From CAZJVD01 sp964549505 (GTDB taxonomy: Bacteria; Bdellovibrionota; UBA1018; CAZJVD01), in assembly GCA_964549505.1 (NCBI GenBank), contig CAZJVD010000012.1, positions 1 through 64,000 of the forward strand: a stretch of DNA of 64,000 bases, given 5' to 3'. The notes beneath the pieces were generated by a model that did not search any database, was not told the origin of the DNA, and saw only the letters and a program-made list of their open reading frames with translations. Made by a program: the position numbers and the translations under genes. Shown here in pieces: positions 25,102-33,827 of this stretch; the stretch's first letter is position 1; every line of letters begins with the position of its first letter.

Positions 25102-26243
25102 CGCTTGAGTCCCGAATCCGTCGCCCAAAAGCGAACAACGGCCCACGCCGCATCCGACACGGCCTCAAAGAATTCCATGTTGAGAAATTCCATTCGGTCA
25201 TCTTCAGAGTGGTAAAAGTCTTGATGATGGCCGTCCCGAAGAATATCCGTTATCAAAATCGAAGGCACACCGATGTCCACGAATGACGTGTGGTCCGACC
25301 GCGATATGTAATACGGACTGAAGCGTCCGAAGACATAGGAGCGAACAGAAGGAGCTACTTTTTTCATCAGCTCTTCGATAACGAGGGCTTCGCGAACTCC
25401 TCCCGAAAGGACTTTATCGTAGCTCGCACTGACATTGACCGCTGCGCCCCGGCTCGGATCCGGACGTCCGATCATATCAATCACGAGCGCACGGGCTATG
25501 TTTTTCCTCTCGGCTCGCGTGAGGCCGCCAACAAATTCTTGGCTTCCGCGAAGGAGTCCGTACGGTCCCAGTTCTTCAGCATCGAACAAAGCAAAGACGA
25601 GATCGTGAAAGAGCGGCTCCGCTTTTGTGAGTGCCATCATTTTCAGAACACCGACCGATCCGCTCGCGTTGTCATCTGCGCCGCGACTTGGAACATAGAC
25701 CTTTCCCCCATCACCCGAACCACGCCACCCATGAAAATGACTGTTGGTCGTATCGTAATGGGCACCGATAACGATGGTCTTGCGCTGATCGGCGGGGCCG
25801 TATCCGGGCACGCGTACGATAATGTTGGTGATAATTTTATGGGAACCGTAGTCGATCACCGGTACGTTGAACGTTCCTTTCGGACGGTGTGCTCGGTAGT
25901 CCTCAACGGCACTTTGAAGGGATTCAGGCATGGAACTCGTCGGCGCGTGTGGCTGAATCGCGTTCAGATGAGCGGGGACGGAGAGATCATAGAGCTCGCT
26001 CCGCAATCCGATTGTTCGAATGGCCTGCTGAAGAAAAAGAACCGACGCTACATGATCGTTCGCGGACCAATGCACGGATCGGTCCTTGATCAAGTTTCCG
26101 AAGACACTAGGCGCTTCGCCTGCAAGAACGGCTAGAGCGTGCTCACAGTCAAAAACCGTTTGAGCGCGAACAGAGCTCGCAAGCAAGCTTGTCGCTAAGA
26201 CAAAAGCTGAAAGAAAAAAACCCACTCCGTCTGATCTCCCCAC
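25098..26243 (-). CDS. Secreted M28 family metallopeptidase
   Basis: 381 aa with a signal peptide (FFLSAFVLATSLLASSVRA). The M28 zinc-ligand landmarks are in order: GAHYDT, SRGADDNASGSVGVL, FDAEELGPYG, a DMIGRPD segment and YHSEDDRMEFLN close to the end. It should be an aminopeptidase or a glutaminyl-cyclase-like enzyme outside the cytoplasm. First gene of the operon with the 499-aa and 977-aa proteins. The mature N-terminus FDCEHALAVLAGEAP resembles the PYDCFSLLSG start of the next protein. Confidence 0.88.
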   Translation of the reverse strand: MGRSDGVGFFLSAFVLATSLLASSVRAQTVFDCEHALAVLAGEAPSVFGNLIKDRSVHWSANDHVASVLFLQQAIRTIGLRSELYDLSVPAHLNAIQPHAPTSSMPESLQSAVEDYRAHRPKGTFNVPVIDYGSHKIITNIIVRVPGYGPADQRKTIVIGAHYDTTNSHFHGWRGSGDGGKVYVPSRGADDNASGSVGVLKMMALTKAEPLFHDLVFALFDAEELGPYGLLRGSQEFVGGLTRAERKNIARALVIDMIGRPDPSRGAAVNVSASYDKVLSGGVREALVIEELMKKVAPSVRSYVFGRFSPYYISRSDHTSFVDIGVPSILITDILRDGHHQDFYHSEDDRMEFLNMEFFEAVSDAAWAVVRFWATDSGLKR

Positions 26244-26317
26244 ACATTTGAGACGCTATGGGTTCTAGCATGGAGACGTGAGCTGTCAAACGGGGAGAAG
26301 AGTTGAAACGAAGCGCT

Positions 26318-26332
26318 TAGGGCGTGTCCTCA
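26318..26332. repeat. 15-bp remnant or target of the terminal-inverted-repeat element
   Basis: TAGGGCGTGTCCTCA is identical to the outer 15 bases of the right end of the 4579-4847 element (read outward-in). It overlaps the stop codon of rpoZ (TGA at 26332-26330 on the minus strand). No partner end or internal arm is nearby, so it is either a scar of excision or a preferred insertion motif. Confidence 0.5.
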
Positions 26333-26569
26333 GTTGGCGATCGCTGAAATGTCCGATGCATCCAGTGTTTCGGAGGTCGGTTCACGAGAAGTCGTTCTCA
26401 CGAGACCATCTGCGATTTCACGCAGCGCAGTAACGCCCTGCTTGTTCTTGCACTGAACGAGTGGCGACGAACCACGATAGATCTGACGAGCGCGCTGAGT
26501 TGCCAAAATCACAAGCTCGTACATGTTTTCCACGCGGGTCAGACAATCTTCAATCGTAATTCTTGCCAT
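26330..26569 (-). CDS. rpoZ: RNA polymerase omega subunit
   Basis: 79 aa from the ATG at 26569, at the canonical start MARITIEDCL; the frame is open upstream to 26638 but that part overlaps the preceding gene and lacks conservation. RVENMYELVILATQRARQI and ALREIADGLV are the omega signatures. Omega assists polymerase assembly and, in many proteobacteria, takes part in ppGpp binding. Fourth gene of the run DUF502-smpB-ANL-rpoZ. The stop codon is inside the inverted-repeat remnant. Confidence 0.93.
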   Translation of the reverse strand: MARITIEDCLTRVENMYELVILATQRARQIYRGSSPLVQCKNKQGVTALREIADGLVRTTSREPTSETLDASDISAIAN

Positions 26570-26601
26570 GCCTTGAGGGATAGTCGCTCGGAAGCCCCTT
26601 G

Positions 26602-28065
26602 TCAAGAAGGCGGGGCCTGAAACACGGTCTCTGTCCACCGCTCTGCAAGCGTAGCGCGTCTGAGCGATCCCCGGGCCGTGAGATCACCGTTTTCAACAAG
26701 CCAGGCGTCGGTGGCAACCACAAACGACACAATCTGTTCGGGTGCAGGGAGACGTTCATTGCTGCTCTCGATATGGGTACGGAGGCGCTCGAGCACGCGT
26801 GGATGCCCCAGCAACCCTTTGCGGTCGCTGAAGAGAAGGTGTTCGGTCTGCGCAAAGGCTTCGATGGCGGCGATCTCTGGCTCAATCACGGCTCCCACGC
26901 GATCGCGTCCGTCCCCGACCAGGAGAACGCGACGGATCCATGGATGACGAGCCAGTTCGTTCTCGATTTTTTCCGGATTGAGAGACCAGCCCGAGCGGAG
27001 CGTGAGACGCGAAGTCAGCTGTCCACGGTACTGAACGCGACCCGCCTCTTCCCAAAGACCTTGATCACCTGTGGGCCAAAACTGGTCGGGTCCATGTCCG
27101 GGTGCGATCTGGGGACCCGACGCATCGTCGGAGAATGCGTAGCCCGAGAAGATCTGCGGCGTTCGAACTTCGATTTCGTTATGCGTACCGAGACGAAAAC
27201 TCGTGTCGGGCAAACTCTCCCCTCGAAACTGAACCCAGCCGCAAGTTTCTGTAAGTCCATACCCGTCCAGTGCATTCAGCGCATCGACGACGGTGTTCTC
27301 TGAACCTGCCCGCGTGATGGTGAGCCCCGAAGCGGTGTCGCCCCAGCGAAAGGGACTTTCGAAAAACAGGAGGCCATAGTCTGTTAAAGGCAAAAGCGGA
27401 CCCAAGGCGGTTGCAGCGACGTGAACACGACTGTTCCGATCCAACGAAGAGAACGGAGCGAGTTCGCGAAGCGACCCTAGATACGCGGCATAGGCGCGGT
27501 GACTGAGGCGAACAGCTTTTGGTGTGCCAGCCGTTCCTGACGATACAATGACACGAGCGATCGTTTCACTCTCCGTAGATTCTAAACGTTCGAGAAAGGC
27601 CTTGCTTCGCGACAGTCGTTCCTGTGATCCGGTGTCTAAAACCATGTCCCACGTGAGATGGGGTGAAGGAGCGGTTGGGACCAACTCGAAGAGCCTGAAA
27701 GCGTCACGAAACGGACCCGTGATCTGTTCGGCTTGGTCGACGACTACGAAGCGGAGTCGCGCGTTCTCTAAAAAATCTTGGGCCGCTGGCTTCGCCATGG
27801 GTCGTGGCAAGCGAACCGAAACAGCACCGAGAGCAAGCAGTGCGAGTTCCGTGACAGCAGATCTGAAATGATTGGTGGTCCACACGCCGACCAGCGTTCC
27901 AGGAGTGATACCGCTCACCTCAAATCCAAGAGCTGCGTCGCGTACCAGATCAAAGAATGCTGAAAAATGGAGAGGTCCATGTCCGTCATCGGCAACGAGA
28001 CGAAGTGGACTGTTTTCTAGGCCCTCAAACCAAAGATGATTGATCGATTTAATTCTCGGGTTCAT
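26602..28065 (-). CDS. ANL-superfamily AMP-binding enzyme lacking the catalytic lysine
   Basis: 487 aa. ANL motifs: A3 VSSGTAGTPKAV near 190, A5 GYGLTETCGW near 290, A7 FWPTGDQG near 350 and A8-like RSGWSLNPEKIENEL near 385. The C-terminal A10 motif, normally T-x-x-x-K-[LI]-R-R, reads LTARGSLRR: the catalytic Lys that drives adenylation is replaced by Ser. The enzyme may therefore only perform the second half-reaction or be regulatory. It is shorter than long-chain acyl-CoA synthetases (about 600 aa). Lies between smpB and rpoZ, 8 bp and 32 bp away. Confidence 0.8.
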   Translation of the reverse strand: MNPRIKSINHLWFEGLENSPLRLVADDGHGPLHFSAFFDLVRDAALGFEVSGITPGTLVGVWTTNHFRSAVTELALLALGAVSVRLPRPMAKPAAQDFLENARLRFVVVDQAEQITGPFRDAFRLFELVPTAPSPHLTWDMVLDTGSQERLSRSKAFLERLESTESETIARVIVSSGTAGTPKAVRLSHRAYAAYLGSLRELAPFSSLDRNSRVHVAATALGPLLPLTDYGLLFFESPFRWGDTASGLTITRAGSENTVVDALNALDGYGLTETCGWVQFRGESLPDTSFRLGTHNEIEVRTPQIFSGYAFSDDASGPQIAPGHGPDQFWPTGDQGLWEEAGRVQYRGQLTSRLTLRSGWSLNPEKIENELARHPWIRRVLLVGDGRDRVGAVIEPEIAAIEAFAQTEHLLFSDRKGLLGHPRVLERLRTHIESSNERLPAPEQIVSFVVATDAWLVENGDLTARGSLRRATLAERWTETVFQAPPS

Positions 28066-28073
28066 TCTCGGTT

Positions 28074-28565
28074 TTATTCTCGGTCACGTTTTCGCGCCTG
28101 GTCCATTTCACGTTTTGCAGAACGTTCTTTTTGGTCCTGGCGTTTGTCGTGCGCTTTCTTACCTTTTGCCAGACCGATTTCGATCTTAGCGCGGCCTTTG
28201 ACAAAGTACATACGCGTTGGGACAGCGGTCATGCCTTTGCGTTGGATCGCGACGGCTACCTTTTCGATCTCGCGTCGATGCAGAAGAAGCTTACGGGGTC
28301 TCAGAGGTTCATGATTGAACTGGTTGCCGTGGGTGTACGGAGCAATATGAACGTTAAAAAGAAAAGCTTCGAGTTTTGGATTAACGCTGACGTAAGCGTC
28401 TTTTAGGTTCGGCGACTGAGCTCGGATACTCTTAATCTCTGTGCCTTGTAAAACAATTCCGGCCTCGAGTGTTTCTTCGATGAAGTAGTTACGGCGAGCG
28501 TTGGGATTGGTAGCGATTTCTTTCTGCCCCTCCGACTTCGAAGGTTTCGCCGACTTCGCCGCCAC
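28074..28565 (-). CDS. smpB: SsrA-binding protein
   Basis: 163 aa. Typical SmpB: ATNPNARRNYFIEETLEAGIVLQGTEIKS, then NLKDAYVSV, RPRKLLLHRREI, and the basic C-terminal tail KGKKAHDKRQDQKERSAKREM that mimics mRNA in the ribosome. Together with tmRNA it rescues stalled ribosomes. No ssrA gene is visible in this window. It is preceded directly by the DUF502 gene (1-bp gap). Confidence 0.96.
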   Translation of the reverse strand: MAAKSAKPSKSEGQKEIATNPNARRNYFIEETLEAGIVLQGTEIKSIRAQSPNLKDAYVSVNPKLEAFLFNVHIAPYTHGNQFNHEPLRPRKLLLHRREIEKVAVAIQRKGMTAVPTRMYFVKGRAKIEIGLAKGKKAHDKRQDQKERSAKREMDQARKRDRE

Positions 28566-28566
28566 G

Positions 28567-29211
28567 TTAACGTCTCCGATCGGACGGACGTGATCCTGGT
28601 TGAGCGATTCCTAGAGACAAGATCGTTCGGAATGCTTCTTCGACCGAGAGATCGGAGTCACGAACATCGGACTCTGGAACAATCAGAAAAAACCCGGAAG
28701 TCGGGTTGGGTACTGTTGGAACGAAAACATGCAGATGCGGCTTCCCGCGCATGAGCGAGCTCTCTCCCGTTACAAAAGCAACCGTCCAAACATCTTTTTT
28801 CGGATACTCCATCAAGACAACGCGGTTGAACTGACCGCCGTCACCTGTTTGAGCGAACGCTTGCATGAGTTGATCACTCGCTCGATAGATCGTTCCGAGG
28901 ACTGGGATCCGTTGTACAAAGCGTCCGAACGATTTGAGCATGCGCTGACCGAAGTAGAGTTTCGAGAGCCAACCCAAAACACTGATCAGAAACGCCACAC
29001 AACCCAAACCGGTCACGGCGGAGATAAAGTTGAGGAGGTGTCGGATGGGTCCTTCTGGCATCCATTCGGCTGGAATCAATGCCGAGAATCCCCAAAAGTA
29101 CTCGAGGAACCACGAGGCCATCCACAAAATCAAAAGAACGGGTAGAAGGACCAGGATACCGGTTAGAAAGTTACGTTTGAGAAGTTTAAAAAAGCGTGTT
29201 GTGTATCTCAT
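28567..29211 (-). CDS. DUF502 family inner-membrane protein
   Basis: 214 aa with two membrane helices (NFLTGILVLLPVLLILWMASWFL and LNFISAVTGLGCVAFLISVLGW) followed by the DUF502 core: RIPVLGTIYRASDQLMQAF, VVLMEYPKKDVWTVAFVTGE, HVFVPTVPNPTSGFFLIVPES. Function of the family is unknown; members are common in proteobacteria and plants. First gene of the operon with smpB, 3 bp after the OMP gene's stop. Confidence 0.9.
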   Translation of the reverse strand: MRYTTRFFKLLKRNFLTGILVLLPVLLILWMASWFLEYFWGFSALIPAEWMPEGPIRHLLNFISAVTGLGCVAFLISVLGWLSKLYFGQRMLKSFGRFVQRIPVLGTIYRASDQLMQAFAQTGDGGQFNRVVLMEYPKKDVWTVAFVTGESSLMRGKPHLHVFVPTVPNPTSGFFLIVPESDVRDSDLSVEEAFRTILSLGIAQPGSRPSDRRR

Positions 29212-29214
29212 GAG

Positions 29215-30564
29215 CTAAAATAGAATGCGCAGTCCAGCCCCACCGCCGAAGATCGATCCGCCGGCTTTGTACCCCGGTGAACCGACCGCGGTCGGTTCAA
29301 ACTCAGATTTTGTGATCGTGAGCGTTTTCAAGCGCGTGTAGTGAGCAAACGCATCGATCGACCACTCGGCTTCAAGTCCAAAGAGACGGCTGAACTCGAG
29401 ACCGCCGCCCACACTCACCCACTGTCGTGGAGGGTCGATATAATTGGTTGCGCTCCCCGGAGCTCCGTCGACGATCGATTTGCGAAATCCGCCACCGAGA
29501 CGAACTGAAAAAGGAAGTCGATGCCATTCGAACCCGACACGTGGAATCCACAAGTCTCGAAACTCCGGCGTGGGTTGCGTGGATCCGACGATCGGAATGC
29601 CGCTCTGTCCGGGCATGATGTTGAGAGCCGGTGTTTCGAACTGTGACCAGCGTTCGTAATTGACCTGAGCCATCATCGAAAATCCAGGCAGGAATTCAAA
29701 ACTGCTGCCGAGTTCGGCGGTCAGAGGTTCAAAGTGCATCGTGGATGTGGCTTCAAAACCAACGTCGGGACCACCGGCGCCTGAGAAAACCTCGCCCTTC
29801 GACGAGCTGACAACGGTCTGTCTTTCACGAAGCGGTAAGCGCACGACAGCACCCACATGCCCACGTGGGAAAAGGGCACTTGCGCCGAGAAACGGACTCA
29901 CTTTCGGTTTGACCGACGAAGCGACACGCATATTGCTCGATTTAGAACCGCTCGTGGCTAAGAAGCTCGAGACACGTGTGGTGACCGACGTGCCAAAATG
30001 AGCGCCGGCGCCGAGCTGAAAACGATCTTTAAAGACATGTGAAAGCGCAAGATCGACTTCAGGACGCTGTGAGCGACCGCGATGAAGGAAGTACTCAGGG
30101 ACCCATGCTTCGCCTGTGTCCGAGTAAGACGTGCGTTCGAGCGGAATAAACGCACTCACGCCAAGCGACCACGATCGGTCCGGTCCGAAGCTCGCGCGCA
30201 TCCCCACGGCCTGACCGACAATCGGTAAGACATCCGTGTTGACGTCAGCGGACTTTGTGTCCGACCCGCTGAGATCCGAGTTCTGTGCGTTCTCAACGAC
30301 AACGTTCTGAATGCCTTGAAACTGATGCTCTAAAAACACAAACGACGTTCCGAGGTCGACCCGTCGTCGTGCGCTGGCGTCGCTTGCACCGAGTGCGCCT
30401 GGATTCGAAAACGCCAGGTATGGATCCGATCCGGGTGTGAGGGCGGCGGTCATGCCTCCAAGACCCGAACTCTTGGGTCCCAGTCCATAGGTGAGTCCAA
30501 GGCTTGCGTCGGCGGCCAGCGGTCGCAGCAGCACAACGGCCAAAAGGATCAAAGAAACGTTCAT
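29215..30564 (-). CDS. FadL/OmpP1-like outer-membrane protein
   Basis: 449 aa from the internal ATG at 30564, which has a strong Shine-Dalgarno (GGAGG, 9 bases before) and starts a signal peptide (VSLILLAVVLLRPLAADAS). The N-terminal hatch-like sequence GPKSSGLGGMTAAL...YLAFSNPGAL is the FadL signature, followed by many beta strands and a C-terminal strand ending in aromatic Phe (GGGAGLRILF), as needed for BamA insertion. Predicted to transport hydrophobic compounds. The frame is continuous with rsmA upstream: no stop codon separates them. Confidence 0.85.
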   Translation of the reverse strand: MNVSLILLAVVLLRPLAADASLGLTYGLGPKSSGLGGMTAALTPGSDPYLAFSNPGALGASDASARRRVDLGTSFVFLEHQFQGIQNVVVENAQNSDLSGSDTKSADVNTDVLPIVGQAVGMRASFGPDRSWSLGVSAFIPLERTSYSDTGEAWVPEYFLHRGRSQRPEVDLALSHVFKDRFQLGAGAHFGTSVTTRVSSFLATSGSKSSNMRVASSVKPKVSPFLGASALFPRGHVGAVVRLPLRERQTVVSSSKGEVFSGAGGPDVGFEATSTMHFEPLTAELGSSFEFLPGFSMMAQVNYERWSQFETPALNIMPGQSGIPIVGSTQPTPEFRDLWIPRVGFEWHRLPFSVRLGGGFRKSIVDGAPGSATNYIDPPRQWVSVGGGLEFSRLFGLEAEWSIDAFAHYTRLKTLTITKSEFEPTAVGSPGYKAGGSIFGGGAGLRILF

Positions 30565-31383
30565 GAAGAGAGTCCTCCACTGTTGCCAACTCAGTTGATG
30601 CGGTCGAAGTGTTTCGTCAACGTCTGCCCCAGAACCTTTCAGGGTGGGGCCCAGCGTGCTGCGTAGCATTTTCCGTGGCTGTGCAAACGCGCGATCCAAG
30701 AGTTTCTGAAAGCGTTCCATTGCAGAGGCGCCGCCCGGCTTTCCGCGAGCGGTCTCAGGTATCCGCGGCTCGTCGCGACGCTTGAGCACGAGAACTTCGG
30801 ATTCGACTTTTGGCGGTGGTGCGAACGAACCCGGGGGAACGCGGCACAGGGCTCTTATCTCCCACTCGTTCTGGAAAAAAACCGACAGACTTCCGCGCGC
30901 GGAAGATCCCTCGGGAGCGAGAATTTTCTGCGCGACTTCTCTTTGAAACATCAGCACCATGCTCCGCACCTCTGGAATGTCAGCCCAGCGTAGCGCAATT
31001 CGTGTCCCAGTTGAATACGGGAGATTCGAAACCACCACCCACGGTCCTGGGCGACGATCGCTATAAGTCAAAGCATCGCCTTCGATCACCGTGCCGGAGT
31101 GTCCCAGGGCCACGGTGAGCTCCAGTGCGAGGCGCGTGTCCTTTTCGATTGCGATAAAATCTGGCGTGATGAAATCCGCGGTGTCGGAACCTCTGTTTTT
31201 AACGAGTGCATCAAAAAGGGGATGCGTGAGTGCGCCCGGACCCGGGCCGATCTCAAAGACAGCCTTGGCGCCATCTTCGCGAGCGGTCGCTAAGGCGGTT
31301 TCGACGATCGTGTGGATGATCTTCGGCGAGGTCAGGAAATGCTGACCCATTTTCTTGCGATAGATGGGGTTAGACTTCGGCAT
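30565..31383 (-). CDS. rsmA: 16S rRNA dimethyladenosine transferase, no stop codon before the next gene
   Basis: 273 codons from the ATG at 31383 (PIYRKKMGQHFL follows, the usual start region), overlapping tsaD by 14 bp. SAM motif EIGPGPGALTHPL near 44 and catalytic NLPYSTGTRIALRW near 122 are intact; it should dimethylate the two adenosines near the 3' end of 16S rRNA. The sequence ends at LSWQQWRTLF, where KsgA proteins normally end, but instead of a stop codon the frame runs into the ATG of the FadL-like gene. The product is either a 722-residue fusion, or rsmA is terminated in a way not visible here. Confidence 0.88.
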
Positions 31384-32425
31384 ACGCCATCGCATTGAGC
31401 TCGAGCATTTTTTCTGTTGGCAGACGGTAACCGCCCAGCCAGCGAAAGAGACCGGCCGCACCGATCATGGCGCCATTATCCGTGCACAGGGAAAGGGGCG
31501 GAGCCAACCACGGAACGGACAACTGATCCAAACGCGCTCGCAACTGCTGATTGGCGGCGACGCCCCCAACGCAGATGACGGATGCCGCATCCTCGCGCTC
31601 CACCAAGAGTTCCACTTTGGTGGCAAGCGCATCGACAATCGCCGCCTGTACCGAGGCGCAGAAGTCGGATCGGTGGGTCGCGAGCTCGCCCTTCTGTTCA
31701 AGAGTTCGAAAGAGCTGAGCCGCACTCGTTTTCAAACCGCTGAACGAGAAATCAAAAACGGCTTTCTGAGGTAAGGCCCGTGGCAGTCGAAACGCTTGGG
31801 GATTACCACCCTCAGCTGCTTTCTCGAGTAGGGGCCCTGCGGGATAGCCAAATCCAAGAAGTTTGCCGATCTTATCGAACGCTTCTCCGGCAGCGTCGTC
31901 GCGCGTTCGACCGACACACGATTCGCGCAGCCACGTGCGCGTCCACTTTTCAGGGATCTCTCGAATCACGTGAAGCTGAGTGTGACCGCCCGATACGATG
32001 AGGACCACGGCTGGAAGTTTCAATCGGCTTGCGGCATCGGGAGCCAGAAACGCGCTCGCCAAGTGTCCCTCGAGATGATGAATATCAATCAACGGTTTGT
32101 TCCACACGTAAGCGAGAGCTTTTGCGGTCGTCACGCCGACCAAAAGTGCTCCGACCAAGCCCGGCCGGTTCGTTACGGCCAGCGCGTCGAGTTCCTCGGG
32201 CTGAACACCCGCTTCACTGAGCGCCGCCTCGAGAACGGGCAGAATCGTCTCGAGGTGACTGCGCGACGCTATCTCGGGCACGACGCCGCCATACGGTTGA
32301 TGGATTGTGATTTGAGAAAATGTCTTCAGCGTGCGAATGCGCAGCGGTTCCGAGGACGACTGTCCTTCGACGACAGCGACGCTGCATTCGTCACAAGAGG
32401 TTTCAATTCCAAGAATCAACGCCAC
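31370..32425 (-). CDS. tsaD: tRNA N6-threonylcarbamoyladenosine transferase subunit
   Basis: 351 aa. Kae1/TsaD motifs: LGIETSCDECSVAVV at the start, the metal-binding HHLEGHLASA near 110, VLIVSGGHTQL near 140, GEAFDKIGKLLGFGYPAG near 175 and ASVICVGGVAANQQLR near 275. It transfers threonylcarbamoyl to A37 of ANN-decoding tRNAs with TsaB/TsaC/TsaE, none of which are here. Operon with the cpoB-like gene upstream (6-bp gap) and rsmA downstream. Confidence 0.97.
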   Translation of the reverse strand: MALILGIETSCDECSVAVVEGQSSSEPLRIRTLKTFSQITIHQPYGGVVPEIASRSHLETILPVLEAALSEAGVQPEELDALAVTNRPGLVGALLVGVTTAKALAYVWNKPLIDIHHLEGHLASAFLAPDAASRLKLPAVVLIVSGGHTQLHVIREIPEKWTRTWLRESCVGRTRDDAAGEAFDKIGKLLGFGYPAGPLLEKAAEGGNPQAFRLPRALPQKAVFDFSFSGLKTSAAQLFRTLEQKGELATHRSDFCASVQAAIVDALATKVELLVEREDAASVICVGGVAANQQLRARLDQLSVPWLAPPLSLCTDNGAMIGAAGLFRWLGGYRLPTEKMLELNAMAYAEV

Positions 32426-32431
32426 GAAAAA

Positions 32432-33214
32432 TCAATACGTTTGCGAGTTTGCGGTTTTCTTACCCGGAGGCTTGCTTCGTGAGGTCGAGTTTGTTTTCTT
32501 TTTCGTAGCGAGCGCAGGTTTCGCAGCGCGAGCTTCTTCCGACTGGGGGTACTGTTCGACTAATTCCTGGTAAAACGCGCGGGCGTCTTCGGGGCTACCT
32601 TTCGCTTCGAAGGCTAGACCAATTTTGTAAAGCGCCTTCGGAATGAACTTCGATTTCGGAAACTTGTTTTCAGCAAACTTCGAAAAATCGATGATCGCTT
32701 TGTTGTAGTTTTTGACGCCAAAAAAACTATCGCCCCGTAAAAATGTTGCCTCAGCGTTTTGCGCCGGATTCTTCTGACTCAAGTACTTGTTGAACTTGTC
32801 GATCGCTTCTTCGAATCGCCCTTGATTGTAAAATGCCCGGCCCTGTGTGAACAAAATATCCGGATTCTCACTGATCTCGGATTGTTCCGCCTGGAGTCGT
32901 TTCAGCTGCGCGATGATCTCGTACTGACCCGTTTCCAGTTCATGCATCCGCGCTTCGAGTGCTTTCAGATCCGCTTTCGTCGCGCCGTCACCGGTTTCGC
33001 TTTTCTTGGCTTGCTCGAGCTCTTCGATTCGGCCGCTGAGGCGTGCGATTTCTGATTTCAATTCGTCGACAGCGTACGACGACGTGCTCGACGCGGCTGC
33101 CTTTTCAGAAGCGGCGGTCGACGCCGGCAGCTCGTCCTGTCGAAGCTGGGACCGTGTCTTTAGACATCCCGATGCCGAGACTAACAACACCATTACGATC
33201 ATTGAGGTTCGCAT
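32432..33214 (-). CDS. CpoB/YbgF-like TPR lipoprotein
   Basis: 260 aa from the ATG at 33214, which gives the lipoprotein signal MRTSMIVMVLLVSASGC. Coiled coil at about 45-110 (LKSEIARLSGRIEELEQ...LKALEARMHELE) then three TPR units (FYNQGRFEEAIDKFNKYL, FFGVKNYNKAIIDFSKF, AFEAKGSPEDARAFYQEL), the CpoB layout, and a basic C-terminal tail. CpoB coordinates Tol-Pal with peptidoglycan synthesis; here lipidation suggests outer-membrane attachment. Proximity to pal supports a Tol-Pal role. Confidence 0.85.
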   Translation of the reverse strand: MRTSMIVMVLLVSASGCLKTRSQLRQDELPASTAASEKAAASSTSSYAVDELKSEIARLSGRIEELEQAKKSETGDGATKADLKALEARMHELETGQYEIIAQLKRLQAEQSEISENPDILFTQGRAFYNQGRFEEAIDKFNKYLSQKNPAQNAEATFLRGDSFFGVKNYNKAIIDFSKFAENKFPKSKFIPKALYKIGLAFEAKGSPEDARAFYQELVEQYPQSEEARAAKPALATKKKTNSTSRSKPPGKKTANSQTY

Positions 33215-33273
33215 AGCCATACAATATGGCATTGCGGCATGAACCTTTCAAGTCCGCTTGAGTCGGGTGGGTG

Positions 33274-33735
33274 CTAGGGTTCGGTCGGTGTTGCGGTGGG
33301 GTCGGACTCGGGAGGCGTTTTGGTCTCCGATAGGGGGTCTTTATCGAGACTCTGGCGATTTCCGCCATTTAGAACGGATTCGAGCTCGGCCTCTTCAGCC
33401 GTGACTCGGGCCCGAAAGGCGAGTTCTTTTGCGTCTTTATACTCTTTGAATTTATAGGCGCGCTTCGCTTTAAAGAAGAGTTCGGTGCTCTGCCGGAAAA
33501 TCTCGGGCGCAAGGACATCGGCCTGCACTTCCTTGGCGGCTTTGATCGCTGCTGCGCTATTAGCCATCTCTTGAACGGGGCGCGTGGCGGTGATGGCGCA
33601 GCCGGAGAGCGTCATTACAACAGCGACAGCGAGGACAGTGAGGGCGAAACCGCTGACGGCGCCGAACGCACTGCGTGCGCCGAATACGCCGAATACCACG
33701 ATGCATCGGGAAGTTTTACGACTAAGGAGCCTCAT
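33274..33735 (-). CDS. DUF4398-like lipoprotein
   Basis: 153 aa. A long signal region ends with a lipobox at M-T-L-S-G-C (Cys about 46). The mature part RPVQEMANSAAAIKAAKEVQADVLAPEIFRQSTELFFKAKRAYKFKEYKDAKELAFRA is split here only for reading: RPVQEMANSAAAIKAAK followed by a pair of helices is the DUF4398 pattern. Such lipoproteins often neighbour OmpA/Pal genes. The unusually long signal segment has no shorter alternative start. Confidence 0.72.
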   Translation of the reverse strand: MRLLSRKTSRCIVVFGVFGARSAFGAVSGFALTVLAVAVVMTLSGCAITATRPVQEMANSAAAIKAAKEVQADVLAPEIFRQSTELFFKAKRAYKFKEYKDAKELAFRARVTAEEAELESVLNGGNRQSLDKDPLSETKTPPESDPTATPTEP

Positions 33736-33827
33736 CCTCTTTCATTTTGAGGGGAGCGGGAGCGAGCGTCAATACACTTAATAGTACCTAGTGGCACTCA
33801 GTGAATACGGAACAAAACCGGGGGTTA

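Noticed and set aside
29215..31383. Treating RsmA and the FadL-like barrel as one genuine fusion enzyme
   Set aside because: The barrel has its own signal peptide and Shine-Dalgarno and RsmA ends at its normal length; a fused protein could not be both cytoplasmic and in the outer membrane. Kept as two genes with the missing stop flagged.
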